A stretch of 6,702 nt of DNA from Eubacterium sp. (GTDB taxonomy: Bacteria > Bacillota > Clostridia > Lachnospirales > CAG-274), in NCBI GenBank assembly GCA_020859645.1, contig JAJBVU010000334.1:1-6702 (forward strand), given 5' to 3'. A model generated the notes under the pieces. The model was not told where the DNA came from and did not search any database. It saw only the letters and a program-made list of their open reading frames with translations. Positions 1-6,629 of this stretch are shown piece after piece (position 1 is the stretch's first letter; each line of letters opens with the position of its first letter). Position numbers and translations under genes: made by a program.

Positions 1-120
1 GAAGCAGATTTGCCGCTGATTTTTTCTTGTGCGAGGAATGTATTCGCAGGCGTAGTCTACAACCCTACGTCAAGAATACAATGACAATGCACAAGGGAAA
101 AGCAGTGGTAAAGCTGTGAT
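1..120. repeat. Long imperfect inverted repeat forming one extended hairpin
   Basis: The two halves of this stretch are complementary over nearly their whole length. Bases 4-32 pair with 89-117; this includes the perfect 7-bp block CTTGTGC (26-32) with GCACAAG (89-95) and about 22 further positions with only two mismatches when G-U pairs are allowed. Inside that, GTATTC (40-45) pairs with GAATAC (74-79), and at the tip CGTAG (51-55) pairs with CTACG (65-69) around a 9-base loop. Internal loops separate the blocks. No reading frame explains it. Complementarity fades at about 1-3 and 118-120, so the element probably fills this stretch almost exactly. By its form it could be a MITE-like or other dispersed intergenic repeat, or a structured RNA. 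There is no second copy in the window, so dispersal is inference. The window edge hides whether anything lies further out. Confidence 0.8.
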
Positions 121-131
121 ATATTATTCCT

Positions 132-137
132 TATAAT
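132..137 (+). promoter_or_regulatory. Candidate -10 box upstream of the microprotein/RND unit
   Basis: A perfect TATAAT lies 12 bases past the end of the hairpin element. No good -35 hexamer is found 16-18 bases upstream, where the hairpin's right arm ends. Transcription starting about 7 bases downstream (near 144) would begin inside the ribosome binding site at 141-148 and cut it short. The box is therefore either a chance match in AT-rich DNA or a promoter producing a transcript with almost no 5' leader. The true promoter may lie left of the window. Confidence 0.33.
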
Positions 138-140
138 ATG

Positions 141-148
141 AGGAGGAG
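141..148 (+). promoter_or_regulatory. Strong ribosome binding site for the 47-codon frame
   Basis: AGGAGGAG is a near-perfect Shine-Dalgarno sequence, ending 8 bases before the ATG at 157. It is the main reason to treat the short frame as translated, because nothing else at that distance could use it. Confidence 0.6.
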
Positions 149-156
149 CAATTATT

Positions 157-300
157 ATGATCATAACAATAAGAACAGCCGTTGTGTGTGCGGCTCTGTT
201 ATCGGCTTATTTCACTTATTCTTTTTTAGCCTGTTCAATGTGTTCTTATATTGAAAGCAGTGCGGAAAATAATGAAAAGGAGAGACTAAAGAATGATTAA
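157..300 (+). CDS. Putative single-pass membrane microprotein (47 aa), coupled to the RND gene
   Basis: I do not recognise a family. The frame starts at ATG 157, 8 bases after an AGGAGGAG ribosome binding site, and ends with TAA at 298-300, so its last 8 bases overlap the RND start codon at 293 in another frame. The product has Arg6, then a 26-residue uncharged hydrophobic stretch (7-32), then a hydrophilic charged tail (33-47, ESSAENNEKERLKND). This suggests one membrane helix with the N-terminus inside. Cysteines are at 11, 26 and 29, the last two as CSMC. The FLAC ending at Cys26 is only a poor lipobox, because Phe is at -3, so a lipoprotein is possible but not favoured. Roles could be a small pump subunit, a translated leader controlling the downstream gene, or the remnant of a longer adaptor. 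Ribosome binding site, hydrophobicity and overlap support it; homology is untested. Confidence 0.5.
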   Translation: MIITIRTAVVCAALLSAYFTYSFLACSMCSYIESSAENNEKERLKND

Positions 301-3300
301 AACGGCAATTAAAAGACCTGTCACGGTATGTATGATAGTGTTGTTTACACTGATTTTGGGCTTTGTGGCTTACAACACTTTGGAACTCGCCTACATACCG
401 GACATTGACCTTCCCTACGCAATGGTTTACACCACCTACTCAGGGGCAGGTCCTGAGGAAGTATTGGAGCTTGTAACAAAGCCCTTGGAGGAACAGCTTT
501 CCACAATCACAGGCGTTGACACCATAACCTCTCAGTCGTCTGAAGGCACTTCCTTTGTTGTAGTTGAATTTACATCGGGAACAGACCTTACCGAAGGCGT
601 AAATGACATAAGAGATAAGCTTGAAAGAGTAAGCCTTCCCGATGACGTAGATGATCCTTCTATTATGAAGCTGGATTTTGACAGCGAGTCCTTCAGTGTA
701 GGTGTTACCACCGACACAATGACCCCTGCCACGCTTTATAACTATGTGGATGAAAACATAACCACCTATTTTGAAAGAATAGAGGGCGTTGCTTCCGTAG
801 ACATTACCGGCGGTATAGAGACTGAAATTCAGGTTGTTTTAGACCCCGAAAAGGTAAGCCAGCTTGGCACATCTCTTTCATCTATCTCCTCCGCTTTGGC
901 TTCGGAAAACCAAAACATCTCCGTTGGCACAATCAAAAAAGGCTCTCAGGACATAACCCTCAGAGTTGCCGGTCAGTTTGATGATTTGGAGGACATAAGA
1001 AACACTTATGTATCCACCTCAGCCGGAAACGGTCTCCTTTTAAGAGAAATTGCAACCTCAATCGAAGAGGTTGAGCTTGACCAGGACACTATTTCGGTTA
1101 TAGATGACAAAGAGGGTATTATTCTTGAGGTAACCCTTGCTTCCGACGGCAACCTTGTTACTGTTTCCGACGATTTGGTTGCTGTTATCGACCAGCTTAA
1201 CGAGTCGGAATCCAACCTTAACTTTACACTTTTGACCACAACCTCCGACTATATTAAAAGATCTATCAACAACGTAGTAAACACAGCCTTTCAGGCGGCA
1301 ATCCTCGCCGTAATTATTCTTCTTATATTCCTTCAGGACTGGAAGAGCGCCCTTATAATCGGTGTTTCAATCCCTACATCAATTATGGCGACCTTCGGCG
1401 GAATGTATATTTTGGGGATGAATATGAACCTTGTTTCAATGAGCGGTGTTGTTATTGCTATAGGTATGCTTGTTGATAACTCAGTCGTTGTTTTGGAAAA
1501 TATTTTCAAATGGCGTGCAAAAGGATTTTCCGCAGTTGAATCAGCCTATAAAGGTACAGCCGAGGTTGCTATGGCGGTTTTCGCTTCAACCCTGACAACA
1601 GTGGCGGTTTTTGCCCCCTTCCTTTTCTGGAACGCAACAATGGGGCAAATGCTTAACAACATTGCCTACACCGTAGTTATTGCCCTGTTTGCTTCCTATG
1701 TTGTTTCGGTTACATTCGTTCCCACAGCCTGCACACTTATAATGGCAAACGATGACAGACCGAGAAAACAGCCTAAAAAGAGAACTGTTTTCAACATTTT
1801 GGGTGATGCAGTTAACCACATTCTCGAAAGACTTGATTTGGCATACAGCAAGTTTTTGGGCAAATGCTTAAGACACAGAATTTTAACTGTTATCGTTGTT
1901 ATAGTTCTGTTCTTCCTGACCCTTTCCACTGCAAGCACCATAGGAATGGATCTTATAGCAAGCTCCGACGAAGGTGCAGTTTCCATAGTAGCCGAGGTTC
2001 CCGACGGATATGAATTTGACTACAGTTATCAAATTTTGGAAGAAATTGACGCAGCAATAGGCGACATTCCCGAAGCGGATTCTGTTTATTCAACCATATC
2101 CTCCGGTTCCATCTTATCCTCTTCAGGCTCAATCTCAGTAAACATAAACCTTATTTCAGCCGATGAAAGAGACAGAAGCGACACGGATATTGCGGAAGAC
2201 TTGGAAGAAAAGCTTAAGGATATCGTCGGCGTGGAAATAACCGTTTCAGAAGGCTCAATGGCTATGGGTTCTCTGGGCGGAAGCGGCTTCGAGCTTGATA
2301 TTAAAGGCGACGATTTGACGACCTTGAGAGAAATAAGCGATGACCTGACAGAAAGATTTGAAGCTGTTGAAGGCTCAAAGAATATAGAAAGCACTCTTGA
2401 GGACACACAGTATCAGACCGACATAGTTGTTGACAGAGCAAAGGCGGCAGCTTACGGCGTAAGCTCATCGTCAATAGCCTCTGCGGTAAAGGCCGCCAAT
2501 GAGGGTATTACCGGAACAACTTTAAAGAGCAACGGCTCCGAAACGGACATAAACGTAATGTACCCCGAGGACAGACTTGAATATGTAAAGGACCTTTACT
2601 CTATTACAATAACAACAAGTACGGGAGCTGAAATTCCTCTTACTGAGGTTGCGGATATAATCGAAACGGAAACTCCCGATACCATTACAAGAGAAAACCA
2701 AACCACATATATAACCGTTTCAGGTGAATTTGAAGATCAGGACACAAGCGCAACTACTGCTACTGTTCAGGCAATTCTTGACGATTATGTCTTCCCCGAC
2801 GGCTACAGCTATGAGTTCGGCGGCTTAACCCAGCAGATGTCAGATACATTTAGCGCCCTTTATCTTATAATCGTTATAGCAGTCGTTCTGGTATTCATCG
2901 TTATGGCTTCTCAGTTTGAGTCTTTGAGTCAGCCCCTGATTATTATGTTCTCAATGCCTCTTGCAATTACCGGCGGTCTGTTCGGCTTGTTTATAACAGG
3001 CGTAAACTTAACTGCCTTCGCCCTTATAGGCTTCCTTATGCTTGTAGGTATGGTTGTTAATAACGGTATCGTACTTATCGATTACACAAACCAAAGACGT
3101 CTTGACTACGGTATGACGTGCTTCGATGCACTTATTGAATCGGGACGTTCAAGACTTCGTCCCATACTTATGACAACTCTTACAACAGTTTTCGGTATGG
3201 TGCCTATGGCGCTGGCTCTGTCTGAAGGTATGGAAATGCAGCAGGCAATGGGCGTTGTAATTATAGCCGGTCTTTCAATCGGTACTCTTGTTACACTTAT

Positions 3301-3457
3301 ATTCATACCTACAATTTATTCGCTGTTTGACTCTGTTTCGAGACGTATAAGACGTATAAGCGGCAGGTTCTCGCCCTATTCAGACGCAGGCGAAAACAAA
3401 TATACAAGAGCCCTTGCAGAATACAAGAAAAAACAGGAAAGTCAGCACATACAATAA
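293..3457 (+). CDS. RND-superfamily efflux transporter (AcrB/HAE1-like)
   Basis: This is a complete 1054-residue inner-membrane pump, close to AcrB's 1049. It has the duplicated RND plan: TM1 at about 11-30, a large extracytoplasmic loop 31-330, TM2-TM6 within 332-478, TM7 at about 527-548, a second large loop 549-852, and TM8-TM12 within 853-1009, followed by a basic tail (1017-1054). The start MIKTAIKRPVTV is typical of the family and has AAGGAG (277-282) upstream. Such proteins export drugs, lipids or other amphiphiles using the proton gradient; the substrate cannot be read here. By alignment with AcrB, TM4 reads GMLVDNSVVVLEN, keeping Asp395 (=D407) but with Asn396 for D408; TM10 reads VVNNGIVLID, with Asn923 for K940. 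Arg954 (=R971) and Thr961 (=T978) are kept. No membrane-fusion adaptor or outer-membrane channel gene is in the window. The preceding 47-codon frame overlaps its start by 8 bases. Confidence 0.96.
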   Translation: MIKTAIKRPVTVCMIVLFTLILGFVAYNTLELAYIPDIDLPYAMVYTTYSGAGPEEVLELVTKPLEEQLSTITGVDTITSQSSEGTSFVVVEFTSGTDLTEGVNDIRDKLERVSLPDDVDDPSIMKLDFDSESFSVGVTTDTMTPATLYNYVDENITTYFERIEGVASVDITGGIETEIQVVLDPEKVSQLGTSLSSISSALASENQNISVGTIKKGSQDITLRVAGQFDDLEDIRNTYVSTSAGNGLLLREIATSIEEVELDQDTISVIDDKEGIILEVTLASDGNLVTVSDDLVAVIDQLNESESNLNFTLLTTTSDYIKRSINNVVNTAFQAAILAVIILLIFLQDWKSALIIGVSIPTSIMATFGGMYILGMNMNLVSMSGVVIAIGMLVDNSVVVLENIFKWRAKGFSAVESAYKGTAEVAMAVFASTLTTVAVFAPFLFWNATMGQMLNNIAYTVVIALFASYVVSVTFVPTACTLIMANDDRPRKQPKKRTVFNILGDAVNHILERLDLAYSKFLGKCLRHRILTVIVVIVLFFLTLSTASTIGMDLIASSDEGAVSIVAEVPDGYEFDYSYQILEEIDAAIGDIPEADSVYSTISSGSILSSSGSISVNINLISADERDRSDTDIAEDLEEKLKDIVGVEITVSEGSMAMGSLGGSGFELDIKGDDLTTLREISDDLTERFEAVEGSKNIESTLEDTQYQTDIVVDRAKAAAYGVSSSSIASAVKAANEGITGTTLKSNGSETDINVMYPEDRLEYVKDLYSITITTSTGAEIPLTEVADIIETETPDTITRENQTTYITVSGEFEDQDTSATTATVQAILDDYVFPDGYSYEFGGLTQQMSDTFSALYLIIVIAVVLVFIVMASQFESLSQPLIIMFSMPLAITGGLFGLFITGVNLTAFALIGFLMLVGMVVNNGIVLIDYTNQRRLDYGMTCFDALIESGRSRLRPILMTTLTTVFGMVPMALALSEGMEMQQAMGVVIIAGLSIGTLVTLIFIPTIYSLFDSVSRRIRRISGRFSPYSDAGENKYTRALAEYKKKQESQHIQ

Positions 3458-3475
3458 AATATAAAACTTAACGCA

Positions 3476-3507
3476 AAAAGGAACTGCTTAATTCGGCAGT
3501 TCCTTTT
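3476..3507. terminator. Bidirectional intrinsic terminator between RND gene and tldE
   Basis: GGAACTGC (3480-3487) pairs with GCAGTTCC (3496-3503), extended by AAAA (3476-3479) with TTTT (3504-3507), giving a 12-bp stem around an 8-base loop. A run of T follows the stem on the + strand, and the five A (3475-3479) act as a T-run on the - strand. It lies 18 bases after the RND stop and 24 bases beyond the tldE stop, so it serves both convergent genes. Confidence 0.9.
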
Positions 3508-3531
3508 AATATATAATAATTTCAGCTTTAA

Positions 3532-4881
3532 TCAGCTTCCCGAAATGCTTATATTGTCAACAAGCACAGAGGGAGAGCCTATGCCGCTTAAAGAAAATTT
3601 AAGATCATTTCCCAAAAGCAAAATATCCTTCATTACGCTGTAAAAATTGCCTGCACAGGTTATTTGGTCAACGGGTCTGACTATTTTCCCTTCTTCAGCC
3701 AAAAAGCCCTCGCACAAAAGTGAAAAATCTCCCGAAACAGCATTTGCTCCGGCGTGAAGCCCCGTTACCTTTGTTATAACAACGCCCTCCTGAAGCTTTT
3801 CGATAAGCTCATCATATGAAAGTTCTCCCTTTTCTATATAAAAATTAGTTGTTGAGGTCTGAACTCTGCCCTTATAAGAGGATCTGTATCCGTTTCCCGC
3901 CAAAACCTCCCCTTTTGCCTTTTTAGCGGATTTAAGAGTATAGAGAAGTGTTTTTAAAACTCCCTTTTCCACAACAGTTTTTACTCTTGAAGCAACCCCT
4001 TCATCATCAAAGGGCGATGAGCTGTAGCCGTCAGTCAAAAGAGGATCGTCCTTAATTGTAACAATATCGGAAGCAATTTTTTCGCCTTCCTTTGAAGCTA
4101 AGAGAGAAAAGCCCTTTTGGGCAAGCTCGCCGTAAAAGTTTTGACTGAAAACCTCTAAAATATCGGAAAAGGCTTCATTTTTGAATATAACCTTTCCCTT
4201 AAAGCTTTTTACGGTATAGGCTTCAAGGGCATTTATTGCCTTTCCGCAGGCGCTTTCCACAAGCTTGTTTAAGTCAAATTCAGACAAGCGGTTAGCCAAA
4301 AACACCTCGGAGCCTGTTTTCTTTTTGCTGCCTTCAGAAGCAATGACACTTAAAACACAGATATAGCTGTTGCACTTTTTATAAAGGTCGAGACCCTTTG
4401 AGTTTGAAATATAGCTTTCGGAACAGCCTGTGGCAACAGTTGCTCCTGTAACAAGCTCGATTTTAGGCGAATAAGCATAAGCCGCCTTTTCGATTTTTTC
4501 CGCAAGGGCAATTTTTTCGTCGTCCTTAAAGCCTTCAAGGTCGGGGTTATAGATAAAGTCGGTTTTGGGGTATTCCTTTTCACCTTCATAAACCTCTTCC
4601 GTTTCCTCCTCGTCCATTATAAAGGCGTTTTGAGCTGCTTCCTTGACAATAAAATCAGCCGCTTCTTCTGAAATATCCTCACTGTATGCATAGCCGGTTT
4701 TTCCGCCGATTATGCCTCTGAAGCCAACTCCTGCGGTTATGTTTTTGCTGTATTTTTCGATATTGCCTTTAAAAATGGTTACACTGAAGCTTTCAGAGCG
4801 TCCCGCAGCCGTCTCGTATTCCGAAAATCCTGCATTTTCAGCTTTTTTGAATAAGATTTCCTTAAATTCCTTTATATCCAT
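3532..4881 (-). CDS. tldE: TldE/PmbA, non-catalytic partner of the TldD metalloprotease
   Basis: This 449-residue protein has the length of E. coli PmbA/TldE (about 450) and the family architecture: an N-terminal domain (about 1-200), then a C-terminal domain with FDDEGVASR (291-299), TGLHAGANAVSGDFSL (373-388), an EGFLAEEGKIVRPV stretch (391-404) and a LSGIGSPSVLVDNISISG ending (431-448). It lacks the HExxxH zinc-binding motif of its sister TldD, as expected for the TldE half. In characterised systems TldD and TldE form a cytoplasmic complex that degrades unfolded or small peptides, matures microcin B17 in E. coli and degrades the antitoxin CcdA. Here it is the second gene of an operon with tldD, starting on the TAATG overlap with the tldD stop, so the two are probably made in matched amounts. 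Its native substrate is not indicated by the context. Confidence 0.95.
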   Translation of the reverse strand: MDIKEFKEILFKKAENAGFSEYETAAGRSESFSVTIFKGNIEKYSKNITAGVGFRGIIGGKTGYAYSEDISEEAADFIVKEAAQNAFIMDEEETEEVYEGEKEYPKTDFIYNPDLEGFKDDEKIALAEKIEKAAYAYSPKIELVTGATVATGCSESYISNSKGLDLYKKCNSYICVLSVIASEGSKKKTGSEVFLANRLSEFDLNKLVESACGKAINALEAYTVKSFKGKVIFKNEAFSDILEVFSQNFYGELAQKGFSLLASKEGEKIASDIVTIKDDPLLTDGYSSSPFDDEGVASRVKTVVEKGVLKTLLYTLKSAKKAKGEVLAGNGYRSSYKGRVQTSTTNFYIEKGELSYDELIEKLQEGVVITKVTGLHAGANAVSGDFSLLCEGFLAEEGKIVRPVDQITCAGNFYSVMKDILLLGNDLKFSLSGIGSPSVLVDNISISGS

Positions 4882-6263
4882 TATGCCTTACCTCCTACCG
4901 TCATTTCACTGACCTTAAGCATAGGCTGACCTACGCAGACAGGTATCGAGCCCGAGGATGCACCGCACATTCCGCAGGCAAGCTTGGGATTAGGAGCGAC
5001 CATTTCAATATTTTTGATTATTTCGTCTCCCCTGCCTATTAAGGTAGCCCCTCTGACAGGCTCGGCAATTTTGCCGTTCCTTATCATATAGGCTTCACTG
5101 ACCGCAAAGTTAAATTCTGCTGTCGCCGGAGTAACGGAGCCGCCGCCCATACTCTTGCAGTATATGCCTAAATCTATTGATGAAATTATGTCATCGGGGC
5201 TGTCGCTGCCCCCGGCAATATAAGTGTTTGTCATTCTGGGAACAGGAGCAAGCTTATAAGACTGCCTGCGGCAGGCGCCTGTGGATTTAAGCCCAAGCTT
5301 CTTTCCGTAAAAATTATCCGCCATATAGCTTTTTAAAATTCCATTCTCTATAAGAATATTTTTAGTTGCCTTTGTGCCCTCGTCATCAATATTAATTGAG
5401 CCCCAGCTGTTTTTTATTGTTCCGTCATCAATTGCCGTCACTTTATCGCTTGCTATTTTTTGACCTAACTTTCCGGCAAAAACAGATGAATTTTTGGCTA
5501 TGGAAATTGCTTCCAAGCCGTGACCGCAGGCTTCGTGAAAAAGAACGCCGCCGAACCCGTCCCCTATAACAACGGGGAAGCGTCCGCTTGGAGCACAGCC
5601 GGCATTTAACATAACCACTGCCTGTTCAGCTGTCTTTCGGGCAAGGTCATCTAAATCAAGGCTTTCAAAAAATTCATAGCCCCTTAAGGCACCGGGAGCA
5701 ATATAGCCTGTCTGTTTTTCGCCGTTTCCGGTTGCGGCAGAGTTTAAAGCTGTTCTGCACCTTATTCTTTTGTCCTCGGTTTTAAGACCCTCCGAGTTGA
5801 AAATTAATATTTCCTGTTCGGAAGCGGAAAAAGAGGCTTCCGCTTCCGAAATAAGCTTTGAATAGCCCAAGGCAGTTTCGTTGGCTTTTTTAAGCCTGTC
5901 GAAAATATCCTGTTTTGATATGTCAAAGGGCAATATAATAGCATTGTGAAGATTTTCGGCTTTTTTGACTCTGAAGGGTATGGGCTTAAGAGTTGATTTT
6001 TCTTTTGAAGCAGAGGAAATATCCCTTGCCAAGGCTAAAAGACTATTTTCGGACAGGTCATTTGTATAGGCGTAAACCGTTTTTTCTCCGTAAATCAGTC
6101 TTAAGCCTAAGCCCATGTCTATGCCTGAATTGGCGGAACGGGCTTTTCCGTTAAGGGCTGAAACAGAGGTCGTTTTCTTTCTTTCGGCGAAAATTTCCGC
6201 AAAATCCGCTCCTGAGCCGAGAGCTGTTTCCAACATTTCGTAAGCTGTTTTTTCTTTAATCAT
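4881..6263 (-). CDS. tldD: TldD, catalytic subunit of the TldD/TldE metalloprotease
   Basis: This 460-residue protein (E. coli TldD is about 481) carries the family's zinc-site motif as HEACGHGLEA, with His243, Glu244 and His248 forming HExxxH. The conserved end GMCGASSGSIPVCVGQPM (431-448) then LKVSEMTVGG contains Cys433, the position matching the third metal ligand of E. coli TldD. Other family marks are INIDDEGT (290-297) and the GGGSV stretch (373-377). It is expected to be a cytoplasmic metallopeptidase acting on unfolded or short peptides, with the active site enclosed by the TldE partner encoded immediately downstream. The start ATG at 6261-6263 has AAAAAGGAG (6271-6279 region, - strand) 7 bases upstream. 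It is first in the two-gene operon and divergent from the ferredoxin gene. I found no convincing -35/-10 pair for it in the 175-bp spacer. Extra cysteines sit at 246, 430 and 443. Confidence 0.96.
   Translation of the reverse strand: MIKEKTAYEMLETALGSGADFAEIFAERKKTTSVSALNGKARSANSGIDMGLGLRLIYGEKTVYAYTNDLSENSLLALARDISSASKEKSTLKPIPFRVKKAENLHNAIILPFDISKQDIFDRLKKANETALGYSKLISEAEASFSASEQEILIFNSEGLKTEDKRIRCRTALNSAATGNGEKQTGYIAPGALRGYEFFESLDLDDLARKTAEQAVVMLNAGCAPSGRFPVVIGDGFGGVLFHEACGHGLEAISIAKNSSVFAGKLGQKIASDKVTAIDDGTIKNSWGSINIDDEGTKATKNILIENGILKSYMADNFYGKKLGLKSTGACRRQSYKLAPVPRMTNTYIAGGSDSPDDIISSIDLGIYCKSMGGGSVTPATAEFNFAVSEAYMIRNGKIAEPVRGATLIGRGDEIIKNIEMVAPNPKLACGMCGASSGSIPVCVGQPMLKVSEMTVGGKA
4891..4896 (-). 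promoter_or_regulatory. tldE ribosome binding site inside the end of tldD
   Basis: On the - strand AGGAGG lies within the last codons of tldD (those for Val-Gly-Gly-Lys), 9 bases before the tldE ATG at 4879-4881. Stop and start share one base as TAATG. The arrangement fixes the tldE start and predicts translational coupling. Confidence 0.85.
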
Positions 6264-6350
6264 AATTTTGCTCCTTTTTCATTTTTTTGTAACATATGCA
6301 AATTTTTTCGGTTAGATAAGGCTAATTTTTTGTAATTATTAAAAAAACTC

Positions 6351-6379
6351 TTGCATTTAATCCGCTTTTGTATTAGAAT
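6351..6379 (+). promoter_or_regulatory. Sigma-A-type promoter of the ferredoxin gene
   Basis: TTGCAT (6351-6356) and TAGAAT (6374-6379) are separated by exactly 17 bases. The -10 matches the consensus at 5 of 6 positions and the -35 at 3 of 6, including the critical TTG. An A-run (6341-6347) just upstream could act as an UP-like element. Transcription would start near 6386, leaving a leader of about 53 bases before the ATG. Confidence 0.62.
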
Positions 6380-6438
6380 ATTGTTAAGGTAATGAAATTC
6401 CTTTATAGCTATATATAATTTTATGGAGGTGCTGTATT

Positions 6439-6609
6439 ATGGCATATGTAATTTCTGATGATTGTATTATGTGCGGTGCTTGTGCTGACGGTTGTCCCGC
6501 AGGCTGCATTTCTGAAGGCGACGGTAAGTACGTTATCGACGAGGCTGCTTGTCTCGACTGCGGTGCTTGCGCAGGTGCTTGCCCTGTAGGTGCTCCTACA
6601 CAGGCTTAA
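6439..6609 (+). CDS. Clostridial-type 2[4Fe-4S] ferredoxin (56 aa)
   Basis: This small cytoplasmic electron carrier has two CxxCxxCxxxCP cluster motifs: Cys9, 12, 15, 19 followed by Pro20, and Cys38, 41, 44, 48 followed by Pro49. Each motif supplies three ligands to one cluster and the last to the other, as in classic clostridial ferredoxins of about 55 residues, and the CPVGAP stretch near the C-terminus is typical of them. The ATG at 6439 follows GGAGGT (6425-6430) by 8 bases. Codon choice is strongly biased (8 of 11 Ala are GCT, 6 of 8 Gly are GGT), as expected for an abundant protein. It has its own promoter and terminator, so it is monocistronic. It would serve low-potential electron transfer, for example with pyruvate:ferredoxin oxidoreductase or hydrogenase, neither of which is in the window. 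A ninth cysteine, Cys23, sits just after the first motif (CPAGCI). Confidence 0.96.
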   Translation: MAYVISDDCIMCGACADGCPAGCISEGDGKYVIDEAACLDCGACAGACPVGAPTQA

Positions 6610-6629
6610 TTAAAACAGATTTTACTTTC

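Noticed and set aside
1..120. The hairpin as a CRISPR repeat or tRNA
   Set aside because: There is a single long inverted repeat without spacers, and no cloverleaf, anticodon arm or TTCGA-type T-loop is visible.
1586..2406. Several - strand frames of 77-106 codons inside the RND gene
   Set aside because: Their composition (Ser/Thr/Ile-rich) is what the antisense of a membrane protein gene gives, and none has a supporting start signal.
4712..4912. + strand 66-codon frame opposite the tldE/tldD junction
   Set aside because: It lies antisense to two well-recognised genes, has no ribosome binding site of note and no recognisable protein features.
3532..6263. TldDE operon as part of a RiPP maturation cluster
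   Set aside because: TldDE homologues do act on RiPPs, but no precursor peptide, cyclase, YcaO, radical SAM or lantibiotic gene is present; the nearby 47-codon frame belongs to a different, convergent unit and looks like a membrane protein.
6414..6419. A second perfect TATAAT upstream of the ferredoxin
   Set aside because: It would start transcription inside or next to the ribosome binding site at 6425-6430 and has no -35 at proper spacing; the pair at 6351-6379 is much better placed.
6264..6438. A promoter for tldD in the divergent spacer
   Set aside because: Several AT-rich hexamers exist on the - strand but none pairs with a plausible -35 at 16-18 bases, so no site can be named.
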